From Gigaspora rosea (Eukaryota > Glomeromycota > Glomeromycetes > Diversisporales > Gigasporaceae): a stretch of DNA of 64,000 nucleotides. Both the position numbers and the translations under genes were made by a program. Location: assembly GCA_003550325.1 (NCBI GenBank), contig QKWP01000264.1, forward strand, positions 148,806 through 212,805. The letters are read 5' to 3'. Shown here piece after piece: positions 21,901 through 33,777 of the stretch (its first letter is position 1; each line of letters begins with the position of its first letter). Under the pieces are notes generated by a model. That model had not been told where the DNA came from. It ran no database searches and was given only the letters and a program-made list of their open reading frames with translations.

Positions 21901-22346
21901 TCTTTCAAAATCTTTATAAGGATCAGTTTGTTTTCTTATTTGGTTTTGTATCACTCGCAGTAATAAGTATTTCGGTCATGCTGGTCCAGTGATCATTATG
22001 TATTTAGAAATGATTAACAAATTCTTTTGCTCAAGTCTTTGATGATAAGTGATTATCAATTCATCAGCCCAGTAAAAAATCCAACAAAAAAAAAATGAAA
22101 ATTATTAAATATCTAGTAAAGAGGCATATAAATTTATGTCGGAACACTGATTTTTGTGTCTAAAATTCTTATTTTACTATCATCTGCTATTTCATCTCTG
22201 GTTTTATGTATGGATGCATTTGTTTGTTCTAATTTATTTTTTTTTGTATTTTTTGTAATGCCAAAAAAATGAAAAAATTTTTTAGATCAGATTAGATTAG
22301 ATGCACTTGTATAACAAAATAAGCGCACGTGAATAAAAACACTAAA

Positions 22347-22728
22347 TTAAGGGTAGGGTGTCAATATTTCCATTTTCATATAAAATAGATTATAGATCAA
22401 CTTTGTATAACCATATCATATGATTTACATATAAACATCATATGATTCGACCAATGAGGATTATCAAATTTTCGTGTAACCCAGGAAAAACATATAGTGA
22501 CCTCGGAAAATTTAATTCTATATGAAGTTTATTTTTTTTAAAGAGATGCATTTCTTACAATTTCACTATTATAAACAAGCTACTTTAAACTATGTATTAT
22601 ATAAATATGGTAAAAATTGACTCAGATAATAAAAAGTTTTATAAGAAGCATATTTTTATTTACTATATAAAAATTCAATCTACCATGTAGATCATATGAA
22701 AAATGATCTACGTACACCCTACCCTTAA
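22347..22728. mobile_element. TIR element with GGGTAGGGTGT ends
   Basis: Inverted ends TTAAGGGTAGGGTGT and ACACCCTACCCTTAA, 382 bp apart, are perfect over 15 bp including a possible TTAA target site. The interior has CATATGATT repeats and no ORF. Confidence 0.65.
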
Positions 22729-24479
22729 AAGAGGAAAAGTCTCGTGTATTGCTTGTGTTAAGTTATTTACTGTATGATATATGTAAATGCAATCATACAT
22801 ATGTAATTGGATAAAAAAAGCAAAAACCTGTTAGGTAGAAACCTGTTCCTGAAACTTCACCATCGTCACCGTAGGTTATTCGGCACCGCCATCTAATGAA
22901 AGGGTTATTCGGCACCTGAAAAATTTTTTATCCCCCAGCCCTTCCTTGTATTATAGAAGATACCGCGCACCCCAACGTTACACCTGATCTTAAATTTTGA
23001 TTGGCTAAAAGTTCAGGGTGAACAATTTTTGTGGGAGAGCTACCTAAGTCGACAACGTGTCGGTGCAGGCCGATGATTTTCTGCGGTGATAAATTGTTAA
23101 TTCCGTCCGTGACAAAAGCAAATTCTGCAAAATTTCCGTGCATTAAAATTATAATTTCTGCATGAATTCTGTCGTTTATAATTCTGTGGTGGTTATATAG
23201 AAATCTTGAACATTCCGCATCAATTTGTCGTTTAGTCTTCGGATTATTTCGAATATTACAGCTGTTTTCATAATTTCTGGACCACTTAAAAAATTTTTCG
23301 TTTCCCGAAACCTCTTCGATCCCGTTCTAAGAATCACCTACCTTTTCGGAAACTACTTCACAGCAAAATAGTTTCCGAAAAGGTAGGTGACTCTTAGAAC
23401 GGGATCCGAAGAGGTTTCGGGAAAAGAAAAATTTTTGGGTGGTCCAGAAATTATGAAAATAGCCGTAAGAAAAAATTTTCGCCCAACCACGCTCGCATTT
23501 CAGGTTTATTTATTCTCTACATCGGAATTTTTCGGAAGTTATATTTTTAGAACTTTGCTCTATAAAAAAAAACCAAATAATTTATAAATCCCTACTTTCT
23601 GCGGCAATTCCGTGCTATTCTGTGTTTACAACCTAATTCCGTGATTTCTGCGGCTTTCCGTGAAATGCAGAAAATAATCGGCCCTGGTCGGGTGTACTAT
23701 TGCTCTACCTGTGAGCGTCCTTTGGACAATAACATAGCTTTAGGCTATTGTATACTAACAAAAAGAAATGTTGTTGTCTAAGAAAAAGGAGAGAACGAAA
23801 GTAGTATTACGATCGTAGCAAAGCTAAATTTTATGAAAAACAAAACTTAGACTATTTACTCTCAAATAGTTAGATGGAGACAATAAGAATATCATTCCTA
23901 TATATGTATTTATTTAAGACTATTCGATATAGCAATTCCTTAAATGCATAATCATGAAATTAAGGTTTAATATGCGCCATGAAAAAACAGCCAATAAACA
24001 ATCAATACTGTTGTATTAGAAACAGAAGCTAATGAATTACTAATGGTAATTTTTTAATGGCTCAACAAATTCTTAATCAAGGCATAGAAGCTTTTTAATA
24101 CAATATTATAGCTAAGTACATATGGCATAAAGAACGCAAATCCTGTATAATGCGAATTTTCAATTATACGAGTTTTTATATTTAACAAAGGTCTCAACTT
24201 CATTTAATCTCAAATAATATATACATGAATTTTATCGCCAAGCATTTTCCTTATTTAATCAGAATCTACTGTAGTTGTAATTTTGTCAGTAACACTCTTC
24301 GACACGAAATTATCTGTACATTACATTTTAGATGTACTATAAATGTCGATATTGTATCATAAAAAGTAGTGTTCGTATTACTTAGCAGTATTTATAACGA
24401 TAATGGAAAATATTTGCAAATCTTTAAACTTTATTCCATTAATATAGTCTTTATTATGTTAGAGACTAATTTTGCAATA
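22729..24479. other. Spacer upstream of array B
   Basis: No gene recognised. It contains two copies of GTTATTCGGCACC (22874 and 22904 area), the long palindrome at 23250-23470, and AT-rich DNA with no counterpart upstream of array A. Confidence 0.45.
23250..23470. repeat. Long palindrome, arms about 100 bp
   Basis: Arms starting GTTTTCATAATTTCTGGACC and ending in its complement, with an axis near 23360. They include CCTACCTTTTCGGAAACTA and CCCGAAACCTCTTCG and their mirrors. A 66-codon frame on one arm is a by-product. Likely a MITE or an inverted duplication. Confidence 0.75.
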
Positions 24480-24580
24480 AATAGTCGGTGCGGAAGATAT
24501 GCTCTATGCAATGAAGATAATACATTTCCCGCATGGTGTCTGACATGTGATCCTAATCAGAAAAAAGATGCTAATTTATT
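24480..24580 (+). pseudogene. Array B module remnant B1
   Basis: A short remnant of the zinc-ribbon part of a module: a CGRYALCNEDNTF segment, then AWCLTCDP, after which homology ends. The downstream 80 bp resembles the 3' part of a module intron (T-rich, ending ATAAG), and the acceptor-like ATAAGTTT occurs twice (24625-24632 and 24654-24661). No N-lobe remains. Confidence 0.55.
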
Positions 24581-24659
24581 ATTGTTATTTAAATTCATAT
24601 TTTGTATATATTTATTCTTTACTTATAAGTTTGCAATTGTGTATACTTTCGTATATAAG

Positions 24660-25053
24660 TTTAAACATATAATTGAGTACGTGTATATGTTAGTAGTTGA
24701 AAAATTTTATTTTAAAAGAAGCATATTGAATGGAAGATGTGAATATTGTAACAGATACAACACATCTCCAGCATGGTGTCAGAGAACGACACGAGGATGG
24801 ACTAGTGGAAATACGAAAATTGATGACTTTATTAAAGAAATCCAACTAAAAACCACAGGATATGAGAATGTGATCGAGTGGATACCTTTTAATAAATTAG
24901 ATAATATTCAAAAGAATGGTGATGAATTTTTAGCAACTTGGTTGGATGGCACACGAATAATTTCTAAAAAAATACGCAAGATCACGTACGCCATGTATAA
25001 TCGATCTTAAAATATTGCATAATAACCAGAATTCAATGGATCTATTAAAGGAG
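24660..25053 (+). pseudogene. Array B module exon B2 (internally deleted, frameshifted)
   Basis: 394 nt. FKHIIE is followed almost at once by YMLVVEKF, so the KVYGLTQN segment is deleted. The zinc ribbon keeps the first C-x2-C, but AWCQ runs straight into RTTRGWTSGN, losing the last cysteine and CDP. VIEWIPFNKL, IQKNGDEFLATWLDG and the LLKE end are present, but a frameshift near 24965-24985 puts the tail in another frame (stop at 25008-25010). Donor GTAAGA at 25054. Non-functional as a module. Confidence 0.75.
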
Positions 25054-25130
25054 GTAAGAAATAAGATAAAACCTATTTATTTATTGTTCATATTTTGTGT
25101 ATTTACTTGTATGCTCTCTTATTTAAAAAG

Positions 25131-25580
25131 TTTAAGTGTTATATTAAGGACCAAAAACTTAAAGCATATGGACTAACTCAAAACGCAGCTACTAACGATT
25201 ACATGCTGGTGTTTGTTAAATTTCATTTAGAAAGAAGTGAATCGAATGGAAAATGTGCATATTGTAATCGATATAATACTTCAAAGGGTAGTTGTCAGAC
25301 ATGCGACCCTCAAAGGACAAGTGGAAATAAGAAAATTGATGATTGCATTAAAGAATTTCAACTTACAACGACAGCGTATGAGAATCTGATCGAATGGATT
25401 CCATTTAATAGATTAAATAATTTTCAAAAGCATGATGATGAAATTTCAGCAACCTGGTTAGATGGCATACGAGTTCCTAACTATAATGGCCAGGGTAAAT
25501 ACATGGTATCACGTATGCCATGTACAGTTGGCCTTATGAAATTTCATAGTTCTTTGAATTTAATGGATCTATTAGATGAG
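25131..25580 (+). CDS. Array B module exon B3 (intact frame)
   Basis: 450 nt, 150 codons, phase 0 at both ends; orthologous position to A5. FKCYIKD, KAYGLTQN, YMLVFVKF, zinc ribbon with GSCQTC, TSGNKKIDDCIKEFQ without the usual GWT, LIEWIPFNRL, degenerate loop (FQKHDDEISATWLDG), GLMKF at the lysine position and LLDE at the end. The four cysteines are kept. Intron 25054-25130 precedes it. There is no obvious start codon of its own, so it is an internal exon of a broken gene. Confidence 0.7.
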
Positions 25581-25665
25581 GTAAGATATACGATAAAACC
25601 TATATTTATTTATTATTATGTGTAACTTATTTTATTTTTATACTTATATTTGCCTATTTAATAAG

Positions 25666-26127
25666 TTTAAGAACCATATAAAAGATTGCAAACCTAAATT
25701 TAAAGTATACGGACTAACTCAACATACAACTACTAATGAGTATATGTTGGTATATGATAAATTTCATTCCAAAAGAAAATTTAGGAATGGCAAATGTGAA
25801 TATTGTAACCGATATAATACAACTAAAGCTTGGTGTCAGACATGTCATCCTTTTAAAACAGCTCAAGGCTGGACAAGTAGAAATAAGAATATTGATGAAT
25901 GCATTAAAGAATTTCAGCTTAAAGCCGCAGAGTATGAAAATGTGATTGAGTGGGTTCCTTTTAATAGATTAATAAAAATTCAAAAAAATAGTGATGGATT
26001 TTCAGCAACCTGGTTAGATGGCATACGAATAACTATAATTTCTGAATATAAATACACACAATCACGTACGCAACCATGTATAATCACTCTTAAAACATTG
26101 TCTAGTTCTCAGGATTTTTTAACAGAG
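25666..26127 (+). CDS. Array B module exon B4 (intact frame)
   Basis: 462 nt, 154 codons, phase 0 at both ends; counterpart of A6 but with the T-run intact, so it shows what A6 would encode. FKNHIKD, KVYGLTQH, EYMLVYDKF, zinc ribbon (CEYCNRYNTTKAWCQTCHP), WTSRNKNIDE, VIEWVPFNRL, IQKNSDGFSATWLDG, TLKTL (lysine kept), FLTE (glutamate kept), donor GTGAGT at 26128. The CHP variant is shared with A6, hence older than the duplication. Confidence 0.75.
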
Positions 26128-26196
26128 GTGAGTTGAAATAATGATTATGTTTTATTACTTTTATATAAATTAATATACAATTTTATATATTATAAG

Positions 26197-27740
26197 TTTA
26201 AAAATCAAATGCGATTAAAAGACAAAGCAATCAAAATATACGGCATAACACAATTTCTAAACAGTGGCGAATATATGATAGTATTAGAAAGTATATCTGG
26301 TTACGAAGATAATGATATATTTGTTTCTAAAAGAAATTATCGTCATGGTAAATGTACAAATTGTAATCGATTTAATACTTCAGCTAATTGGTGTCAATCA
26401 TGTGATCCCTATAGAATAACTCAGGAATGGACAAGTGGTAATAAAGATATTGATGATTGCATTAAAGAGTTTCAGCTTAATGTTACTGAACACAAGAAAG
26501 CAATTGAATGGATTCCGTTTGAAAAACTAAATATCATAAAAGAGATAGGTAAAGGAGGATTTGGCACCGTATATTTAGCAAGTTGGCAACAAAATCCTAC
26601 AAAAGGAAATGAACATATACGTTCACAATCTATTAAGGTAGCACTCAAAACTTTACCTGGAATAAAAAACAATTCTAATGATTTTCTAAAAGAAGTAAGT
26701 AGAAGCTATAGTTTAATTTTTTTTTACATGGTTTATTATCTTTTAATTTATTGATATCGGGCCAACATACATAAACATAATTCTTAGTTTAGAAGTCATA
26801 TGCATTGTAGATTAAGTGGTAGCAGACTCGAAATATATGGACTTACACAAAATACAGAAATGAAAGAATATATGATGGTAATTCAATATGCTAATAAAGG
26901 AGATCTTCATAATTATCTAAAATTGAATTTTGAAGAGCTTACTTGGGAAGATAAATTATCATTACTAATTGATATTTCAAAAGATTTAATTAAAATCCAC
27001 AAAGCAGAATATATCCATTGTGATCTTCACTGTGGCAATATTTTACAGCACGAAGAATCATGGCTTGGGTCGTTAAAATCCTATGTCGCAGATTTAGGAT
27101 TATCCCGAAAAAATGAAGACACGTTTTAAATAAAGGAATTTATGGGATTATGCCTTATATTGCTCCAGAAGTTTTATTAGGTCAGAAATATACGCCTACA
27201 GCAGATATATATAGTTTTGGCGTTATTATGGCAGAGATGACAACTGGAATACGTCCATTTGATGAACGTTCATTTTATACTAAACTTGCAAAAGAAATTT
27301 ATTGTGGCAAAAGACCCGAATTTGCTTTAAGAACTCCTAACTGCTATATTGAATTGGCAAAATCATGTATGCAATTTGACTCACAAAAGCGGCCTACTGC
27401 CGAAACAATTTATAATAAGCTTGCTGAATGGCATGACTTTGTAAAAGAATCTAATGAACCTGATGAACTTGATGAATTTGTTGAATTTGATGATGATGAA
27501 TATGATGAATATGATGAATTTAATAACCCGAACGAATATGATAAATCTGATGAAGTTGAAGAAATTAATGAATCCAATAAGCCGGACGAATATGATAAAT
27601 CTGATAAATCCAATGAAAAGTTACAAATAATTAGTGAATTTATGGCTGCTGATAGGATAATTCCAGAGCTGTCAATAACCTTAAGAGAACATCCTGATAT
27701 TGTAATACTCACGATATTGCTCAATATTATAAAGAAATAA
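26197..27740 (+). pseudogene. Zinc-ribbon TKL kinase, last exons of array B (kinase domain frameshifted)
   Basis: Exon 26197-26694 (166 codons, same length as A7) is intact: zinc ribbon, WTSGNKDIDDC, GKGGFGTV glycine loop, VALK lysine, FLKE. After a 93-nt intron, exon 26788 onward has EIYGLTQN, HCDLHCGNIL and DLG, but one base is missing relative to block A just after NED (27121-27136), giving TAA at 27127-27129 inside the activation segment. APEVL and the C-lobe continue one frame over to 27740. A second lesion, 19 bp missing near 27703, changes the C-terminal end. As it stands the product would stop before APE and be catalytically dead; a truncated zinc-ribbon/N-lobe protein is conceivable but unproven. 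Confidence 0.85.
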
Positions 27741-28064
27741 GCGACCAATTTAATATAAAAGATGAAATAGGTAATTATATACACTTCAATTTTTTTAAGT
27801 TTTCGTTAATTTTATTGTATTAATAAATATTTACTGTATCTATATAATATAGCTTCTGCTTCTAATGATTTTGAAATTCCAAATAACGCGGTAAATCAAT
27901 AAATAGAAAAGCAGGAGGCAGTTTTCAAAATTTTATATGCATAGCGTATTGCGATTTGGTTATTAACTTTAAAGTTACGCGATGAAACGCTTAAAAAATT
28001 ATTGCAGAGAACGAATTCAGTCATTTTAACATTTTATTTACTTATATAATCGTTTTTTGTTAAT
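27741..28064. other. 3' flank of array B kinase
   Basis: Aligned with 4800-5120 of block A at high identity. The first 80 bp correspond to C-terminal coding sequence in A, now out of frame. No gene. Confidence 0.6.
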
Positions 28065-28690
28065 CGACAATTTATTTATTTTTTTTTTTTTTTTAGTCTT
28101 TACCAGGCATTATCTCCTGGAACGCCAAGTAGGCTTACTTTATTATATTTTAAACATATTACATCATATTACATTTATTAGAGGTTCCTACCATACCTCC
28201 CTCCATCGTCCGTTTTCCCGACTGACTCCAGCAGGTCCACCACGCCGGTGCCCCGTACCTCTTCGGATCGTAGGCAGCTTTAAGGAACTACATATTCCGC
28301 CAGGTCGCTTTATAGGTCGGCCATTTTTCGTCTGCCCCGGGAAATACTTTCCATTTTGGTCGGTGTAGTTTCGTCAGGTGCCCCTTATTCTCATTCCTAC
28401 TTTTTCCTTTTTATAGTGGATGGTCCTTATGTTTACGACGTTTCTTGTCGGATTTTTTCCTTTTCTGGATGCCGCATGACCTATGTGGCTATGTCACGCA
28501 ACTCTGTTATCGCTGTAGTACCTCGTCCGGAAATGGGAAGAAGTGCGGTTCCTCATCGCAGATCCTTAACACTCGTGGTCCCAACACGGTTTTTGTCATC
28601 CACTAGACTCGAACCGGCGACCTTGCGAGTGCGACCCCGGAGCGCTAACCACTGCGCTATCCGACCCAGGGTCCGACGACAATTTATTTA
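28065..28690 (-). mobile_element. tRNA-derived SINE (family S1) with target-site duplication
   Basis: Element body 28079-28676 on the minus strand. Its head reads as a tRNA: A-box TAGCGCAGTGGTT (28647-28659) and B-box GGTTCGAGTC (28606-28615), the Pol III promoter elements. Its tail is a 16-base run, A on the minus strand (T 28079-28094). It is flanked by the 14-bp direct repeat CGACAATTTATTTA (28065-28078 and 28677-28690). The paralogous block A has the empty site once, at about 5120-5133. It is much richer in G+C than its surroundings. Plus-strand ORFs here are by-products. Confidence 0.9.
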
Positions 28691-29008
28691 TATTACCTTA
28701 TCATATTTATTACGTTAATCGTCATTTTTTTATCATATTTATTTATTATATTTATTTATTACCTCTTATTTATCTTATAAAATTTTTTTGATGGTCGAAA
28801 TTCTGAAAGATTTTTATACTTACAGTGGCAGGAGCAGGGCATCGCCTGAAATTCGTAGAGTCTGCTCCAGCCCAATTACAATGAACATTAAAAAGTATCT
28901 TCATTTTAATTTAAAAAATCAATATTTCTACAGTGTTTTGATCGTTTTTATTTAATAACATGCGATATTTTAATATACAGTAACTATTATTATCCTTTTT
29001 TTTTTTAA

Positions 29009-30688
29009 CTATGTTGTTAAATATTGAGTTTTTTCAATATTTTTCATAAGCAAGCTATTAATAAAATTTAATATAGATTGATTGATATTATTTCTAAAAA
29101 GATTTAAAGAGGTTATAGCAGTATTTTTATGAAGAGCCTCAACTAATGAGCTTCCTACATCAGAATCAAGTTTATTATGACAAAGAATCAAGGAGGTTAA
29201 AGTGTTATTTTTATAAAGAGCTTCTGCTAATGCTTTCCCTCCAGTATTACGAATGTTATTTGTCCGAAGATCAAGATAAGTCAGAGTATTATTTACGGAT
29301 AGAGCTATAGCTATTGCCTTTCCACCTTCAGGACCAAGTTGATTATTATAAAGATCCAAATAAATTAAAGATTTGTTTTGATAAAGAGATACAGCTAATA
29401 ATTTTCCCACCTCCGAATCAAATTTATTACCAGAAAGATATAAATGAGTTAAAACATTATTATCAATCATAGCTCTTGCGATCGCTTTTCCCGCTTCATG
29501 ACCAAGTTAATTATTTCCAAGATTTAAAGAAGTTAAAGTAGTGTTTACATAAAGAACTGATGCTAAAGCTTTTCCACCATCCGTTTCCAATTGATTATTA
29601 TAAAGAATTAATTCAATTAAGGAAGTGTTCTTATAAAGAGCATCCGCCAACAGTTTTCCACCTTCAGGACCAAATTGATTATTATAAAGAATCAAAGAGG
29701 TTAGAGAAGTGTTATATTTAATAACCTCAGCTACAGCTTTACTTCCTTCATAACCAAGTCGATTAGAACCAAGTTTTAAGGAGGTCAGAGTAGTGTTTTT
29801 ATGAAGTGCCTCAATTAATGCTTTACCTCCTAAATAACCAAGATGACATTTCGAAATACTAAGATAATTGAGAGTAGTATTCATTTTAAGAACATTTGCT
29901 AATTCTTGTCCTACTTCAGAACCAAGATGATTGTTATAAAAACGTAAACAAGTTAAAGTAGTATTCTTATAAAGAGCTTTTACTATTATATTTCCTACTT
30001 CAGTGCCAAATTGATTATTATAAAGACTTAATTGATTTAGGGTAGTATTCTTACAAAGCGCATCAGCTAATTCTTCACCATCTTCTAAACAAATTTTATT
30101 ATTTCTAATATTTAAAGAAGTTAAAGTAGAGTTGTTACAAAGAGTCTTTGCCAGTGCTTTAATATCCTCAGGTAGAAGTTCATTCCTCGAAAAAGTTAAA
30201 GAAGATAAACTTGTGCTTTTATTAAGAATCATTTCAAATAAATTTCCTGCTTTACCACGAATACTTAAATATTTAAGTTTTACACTTGTTCTTAAAAGCA
30301 TTAAAGTTAAAGAATGTTTAATTTTTTTAGTAACTGTTGGCCAAGAATAATGAAACTCTTGTTTTTCATGATAAAGCCAATTTATAATTCCATCATCAGA
30401 ATCAATATTAATATCAGTAATATAAGTTGTGTATTCAAATAATGGTTTTGAATTATTCGGAAACATTATATTAAAAGGAATTAATAGAGCTTGTTCTTCT
30501 GTATTCAACATTAAAAGGCATGTTTTTACGAGTGATTTATTTTTAAAAACGTCAAGTTCACTCCATAATATTGGTACAACATTTCTACACCATTGACGGT
30601 TTACAAGAAGGCATGAATATAAGCTTCTACGATAATCCTTAAGATTATATAATATTTCAAAAAGACATTCGTTTGGTAATGTTATCAT
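29009..30688 (-). pseudogene. F-box/LRR gene, block B (one in-frame stop)
   Basis: A single frame of 560 codons from Met at 30688 to the stop at 29009, interrupted only by TAA at 29507-29509 (codon 394) where neighbouring repeats have CAA (NNQLG). Residues 1-45 form an F-box (LPNECLFEIL...SCLLVNRQWC...LWSEL), which binds Skp1. A linker to about 150 is followed by about 14 RI-type LRRs. Best reading: an SCF substrate-recognition subunit. The stop is shared with copy A, so it predates the duplication. A 393-residue protein with F-box and most LRRs could still be made, so this may be a shortened functional gene rather than a dead one. The gene is convergent with the array B kinase. Confidence 0.85.
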
Positions 30689-33294
30689 TTCAATTTCAAA
30701 AAAAAATTTTTTTTGGTGTATATCGAAATTGCTGTATGATGCAGTTATTATAGATGCAGGCTTATTTACGTCTTAATTTTATAAACTGGTTTTTTATATA
30801 GGACGTACTAAGTGATGTCATAAGTCTGCAGCTATTTGTATAATAACACGGAGTTTGAAAATCGATTCAATGAAATAACTAAAAATAGTTTAAGTGCATT
30901 GTTTCACAACAGTAGTTTTACATTTACAATAAATTATTTTGGTTTTAATCAATACATATTAGAAATAGCGTTAGCGTTGTAAACTATATAGTTATTCAGT
31001 TATTGTATAGGATATGCACGTAGGTGATGAATGGCGGCAGATCTAAGCCAATTTGCATATTTTTCATTATACAGTACTAATAAATATTTGTAACGTCATA
31101 AAATACTACATACTGATACTTTCGATTAAAATTATGTAAGTTGTTAAAAAGAACCAGTAACAAAAAATCTTTAAATCTTTATTTTCCACTCATCTCAGAA
31201 TTTAAGTGAAAAATCAAAGGTTATTAATATATTAAAAAAAAAATATTAGTTTATTTGAATATTTAATTCTCGTACTGTTTTCAGCATTAGTAACGATTCC
31301 TCGCTTAAATTGTACCAAATTTCATATAATCAGAATTTTTTTCATTTCATGTTAACAAATCAAAATTCCATCTCTAGACTTTTTAGTAGTTCTATGATTT
31401 TTATATTCACTCAACCTAACAAAAAAAAACCACTAAACTTTAATTAAACCGCTTCCTTGAACGTTCTACAGATTTAAACTTCTTATTTTTTGGTTTAAAT
31501 CGCAGCTACGGTTACAGTTACGACAAAAAAAACGTATGATTCCATCGCTTCATTAATGAAATTAGTAAAAGTGTAATAATATAAATTTGGTGTAATGAAT
31601 ACGGTATAGAAATATATTGCAATGCGAATAATTTCTTTGTTTGTGAACCTTTTATAAACACACAGATTACCGTTCTAAATAAATTGATTTATGCATAAAA
31701 TTAATTGCGAATAGTACTCTTCTTAACTGAATGAAAAGTTTTTTAAGCATAATTGATTCAAAGCTGTGATAGTATTTATAATAGCCATTCAGAAGAGTTT
31801 TTGCTTCAAACTATCTAAAAGGGCCGTAGTGGATTATTTCTGAATTATGCATTATGGTACTAATTGTAAAAGATTTTTTCCTCATAAAGCTCGCTCAACC
31901 ATAACAATTTTTTTTAAAAAAAGTTTTTAAAATTTACTATTACTAAAAGCTTGTAAATATGAAGTTCATTTAATAGTAAACACAAGATAAATAGTTCTGT
32001 ACAAAATTTTATAAAGTTACTGCATGTCTCCATCGATTGGAAAAACTTGAGAGTGTTTGCACTTATATACATACTAGTGTAAGTAATGTGCCCTAAATTT
32101 AAAACATTAGTTCAGATAAGGCTAAAATTTAAAATCCACAGTTTGTTCATAAATTTTCTGAAATCATAAAATCAGATCGCTATACTCATCAATCAAATCT
32201 TTTGTTTTCTCGTAGAATACAATTTAAGTTTGTATTCTTATTTCTATATTCACATGGTTCTGTCTTTGTAAGCTGTATTATAGAAAGAATCTTGAATTAT
32301 GCAAGTATTTTTTATGTGTGTGGGGGTTTTTTTAGTTACCATTGAAGTACCTGATCAAAAAAAATCGTCAAGGAATATACTAAATTGGGTTGAAAAGTTC
32401 TTGTTGTTTTTAATTACTCGACTCATTATTCAATTTTATATACGGTATTCAATATATTTATAGATTATTGAATTAATTTGTTGTAGTTATTGATTACTGA
32501 TTACTGATCCAGTATCCCTCACCCACCACCTTACGAATTTATGTCATATTAATATTTTTTATAAACATCGTCTCGTGATATTTCATGGGTTTTTGGTGCA
32601 CATCAATTTGGATTCAGATCGACCGGTCCGCGAAAATTTTTGATCTCTTCTACCCAACAGTGATCTATTTCTATTTTAAAACAATGAACGATAGTGGCAG
32701 TGCATCTAGAATTTAAATAAATGTACGTACGTAGCTATAAGTGATCAGAAAATTTATAATATTCTGATCTTGCACCACCTCAAAAAATTTTTATAAAGAT
32801 CATACGTAGTAGATTTCACATGAATAACCATTTATCCCGGAGGTTCAATCGGTATCGTTTTGATCAGATCATTATATGACCACACCTGGCTCTAGCCATC
32901 CCTTTTTTTAGATACTTTTTCGCTAGAAATCGATAACACATCTTTGCTGACAAGCACCTTTATAGAACCTATGTATATCACAAAATCGAGATCGCATTAA
33001 TCAACATTATAATAAATATCCTTTATTACGTTAAGATAATTTTTCGCTAAAAATAGATGACACACTTTAGGCAATAAGCATAGGAATTACCTTTATAGAA
33101 ACTATGCATATTACAAAATTGAGATCAATCAAGATATATATAGTACAGTAGTAATAACAATGATCTATACTATTTCACCATCCGCAGATATTTGTTCAGA
33201 TATTTGTTCACCTTTTATATTTGTTATTAATAGAATGTTTATTAAAAAAACTCGTTATGCAAGCATGTATTTGATTTAAAACGGAATTATATGT

Positions 33295-33450
33295 ACCGTA
33301 TTCTGTTCTCCAAAGAACCCGATATGACAAATAATATAGATCAATTTTTAAAATATTATTTATACTTCATGTGATGTGTAATATACGTGAACTAAAATTT
33401 TTCAACGGAAAAAATTGCATCACACCGGGTACTTTGGAGAACGGAAAACG
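33295..33450. mobile_element. Small hairpin element M3, block B copy
   Basis: Ends TCTCCAAAGAACCCGATAT and mirror CACACCGGGTACTTTGGAGA; same position as in blocks A and C. No ORF. Confidence 0.65.
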
Positions 33451-33540
33451 GTAATAAGTCACACGCAAAAGATATTTGATTTTGTTTAAAATTTTTAAGT
33501 TCTTAATTGATTAACATAATGCAGTATGCGGTTTTACTTT

Positions 33541-33691
33541 TAGGGATTGGCTAAAGCGGAGTTAACTCAATATATTATCTATATACTGCATAAATTGGTT
33601 TCTTGATATCTTTATGTAGAAACTCTTCTTACTGCATCAAAAAGGTAACCCTAATCTTAACAAATTTCACTCCGTTTTAACCTTCCCCCTA
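33541..33691. mobile_element. Small TIR element M2, block B copy
   Basis: Ends TAGGGATTGGCTAAAGCGG and mirror ACTCCGTTTTAACCTTCCCC, directly upstream of the Sel1-kinase start. Confidence 0.6.
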
Positions 33692-33777
33692 TTTTAGTTA
33701 TTTTGTTTATAAACAATATATTTCTTCGAATGTAAAATACAACGATTTCATTTATAAAATTCTCTTAAACAAAAAAA

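Larger units (their letters stand above)
30689..33777. other. Spacer between divergent F-box/LRR and Sel1-kinase genes, block B
   Basis: Reverse-complement counterpart of 11136-14084, in the presumed original orientation. It must contain both promoters; I could not identify motifs. It includes elements M3 (33295-33450) and M2 (33541-33691). No gene recognised. Confidence 0.6.

Noticed and set aside
28057-28718. Two plus-strand ORFs of 103 and 120 codons
   Set aside because: They cover the antisense of the S1 SINE; their openness comes from the element's higher G+C.
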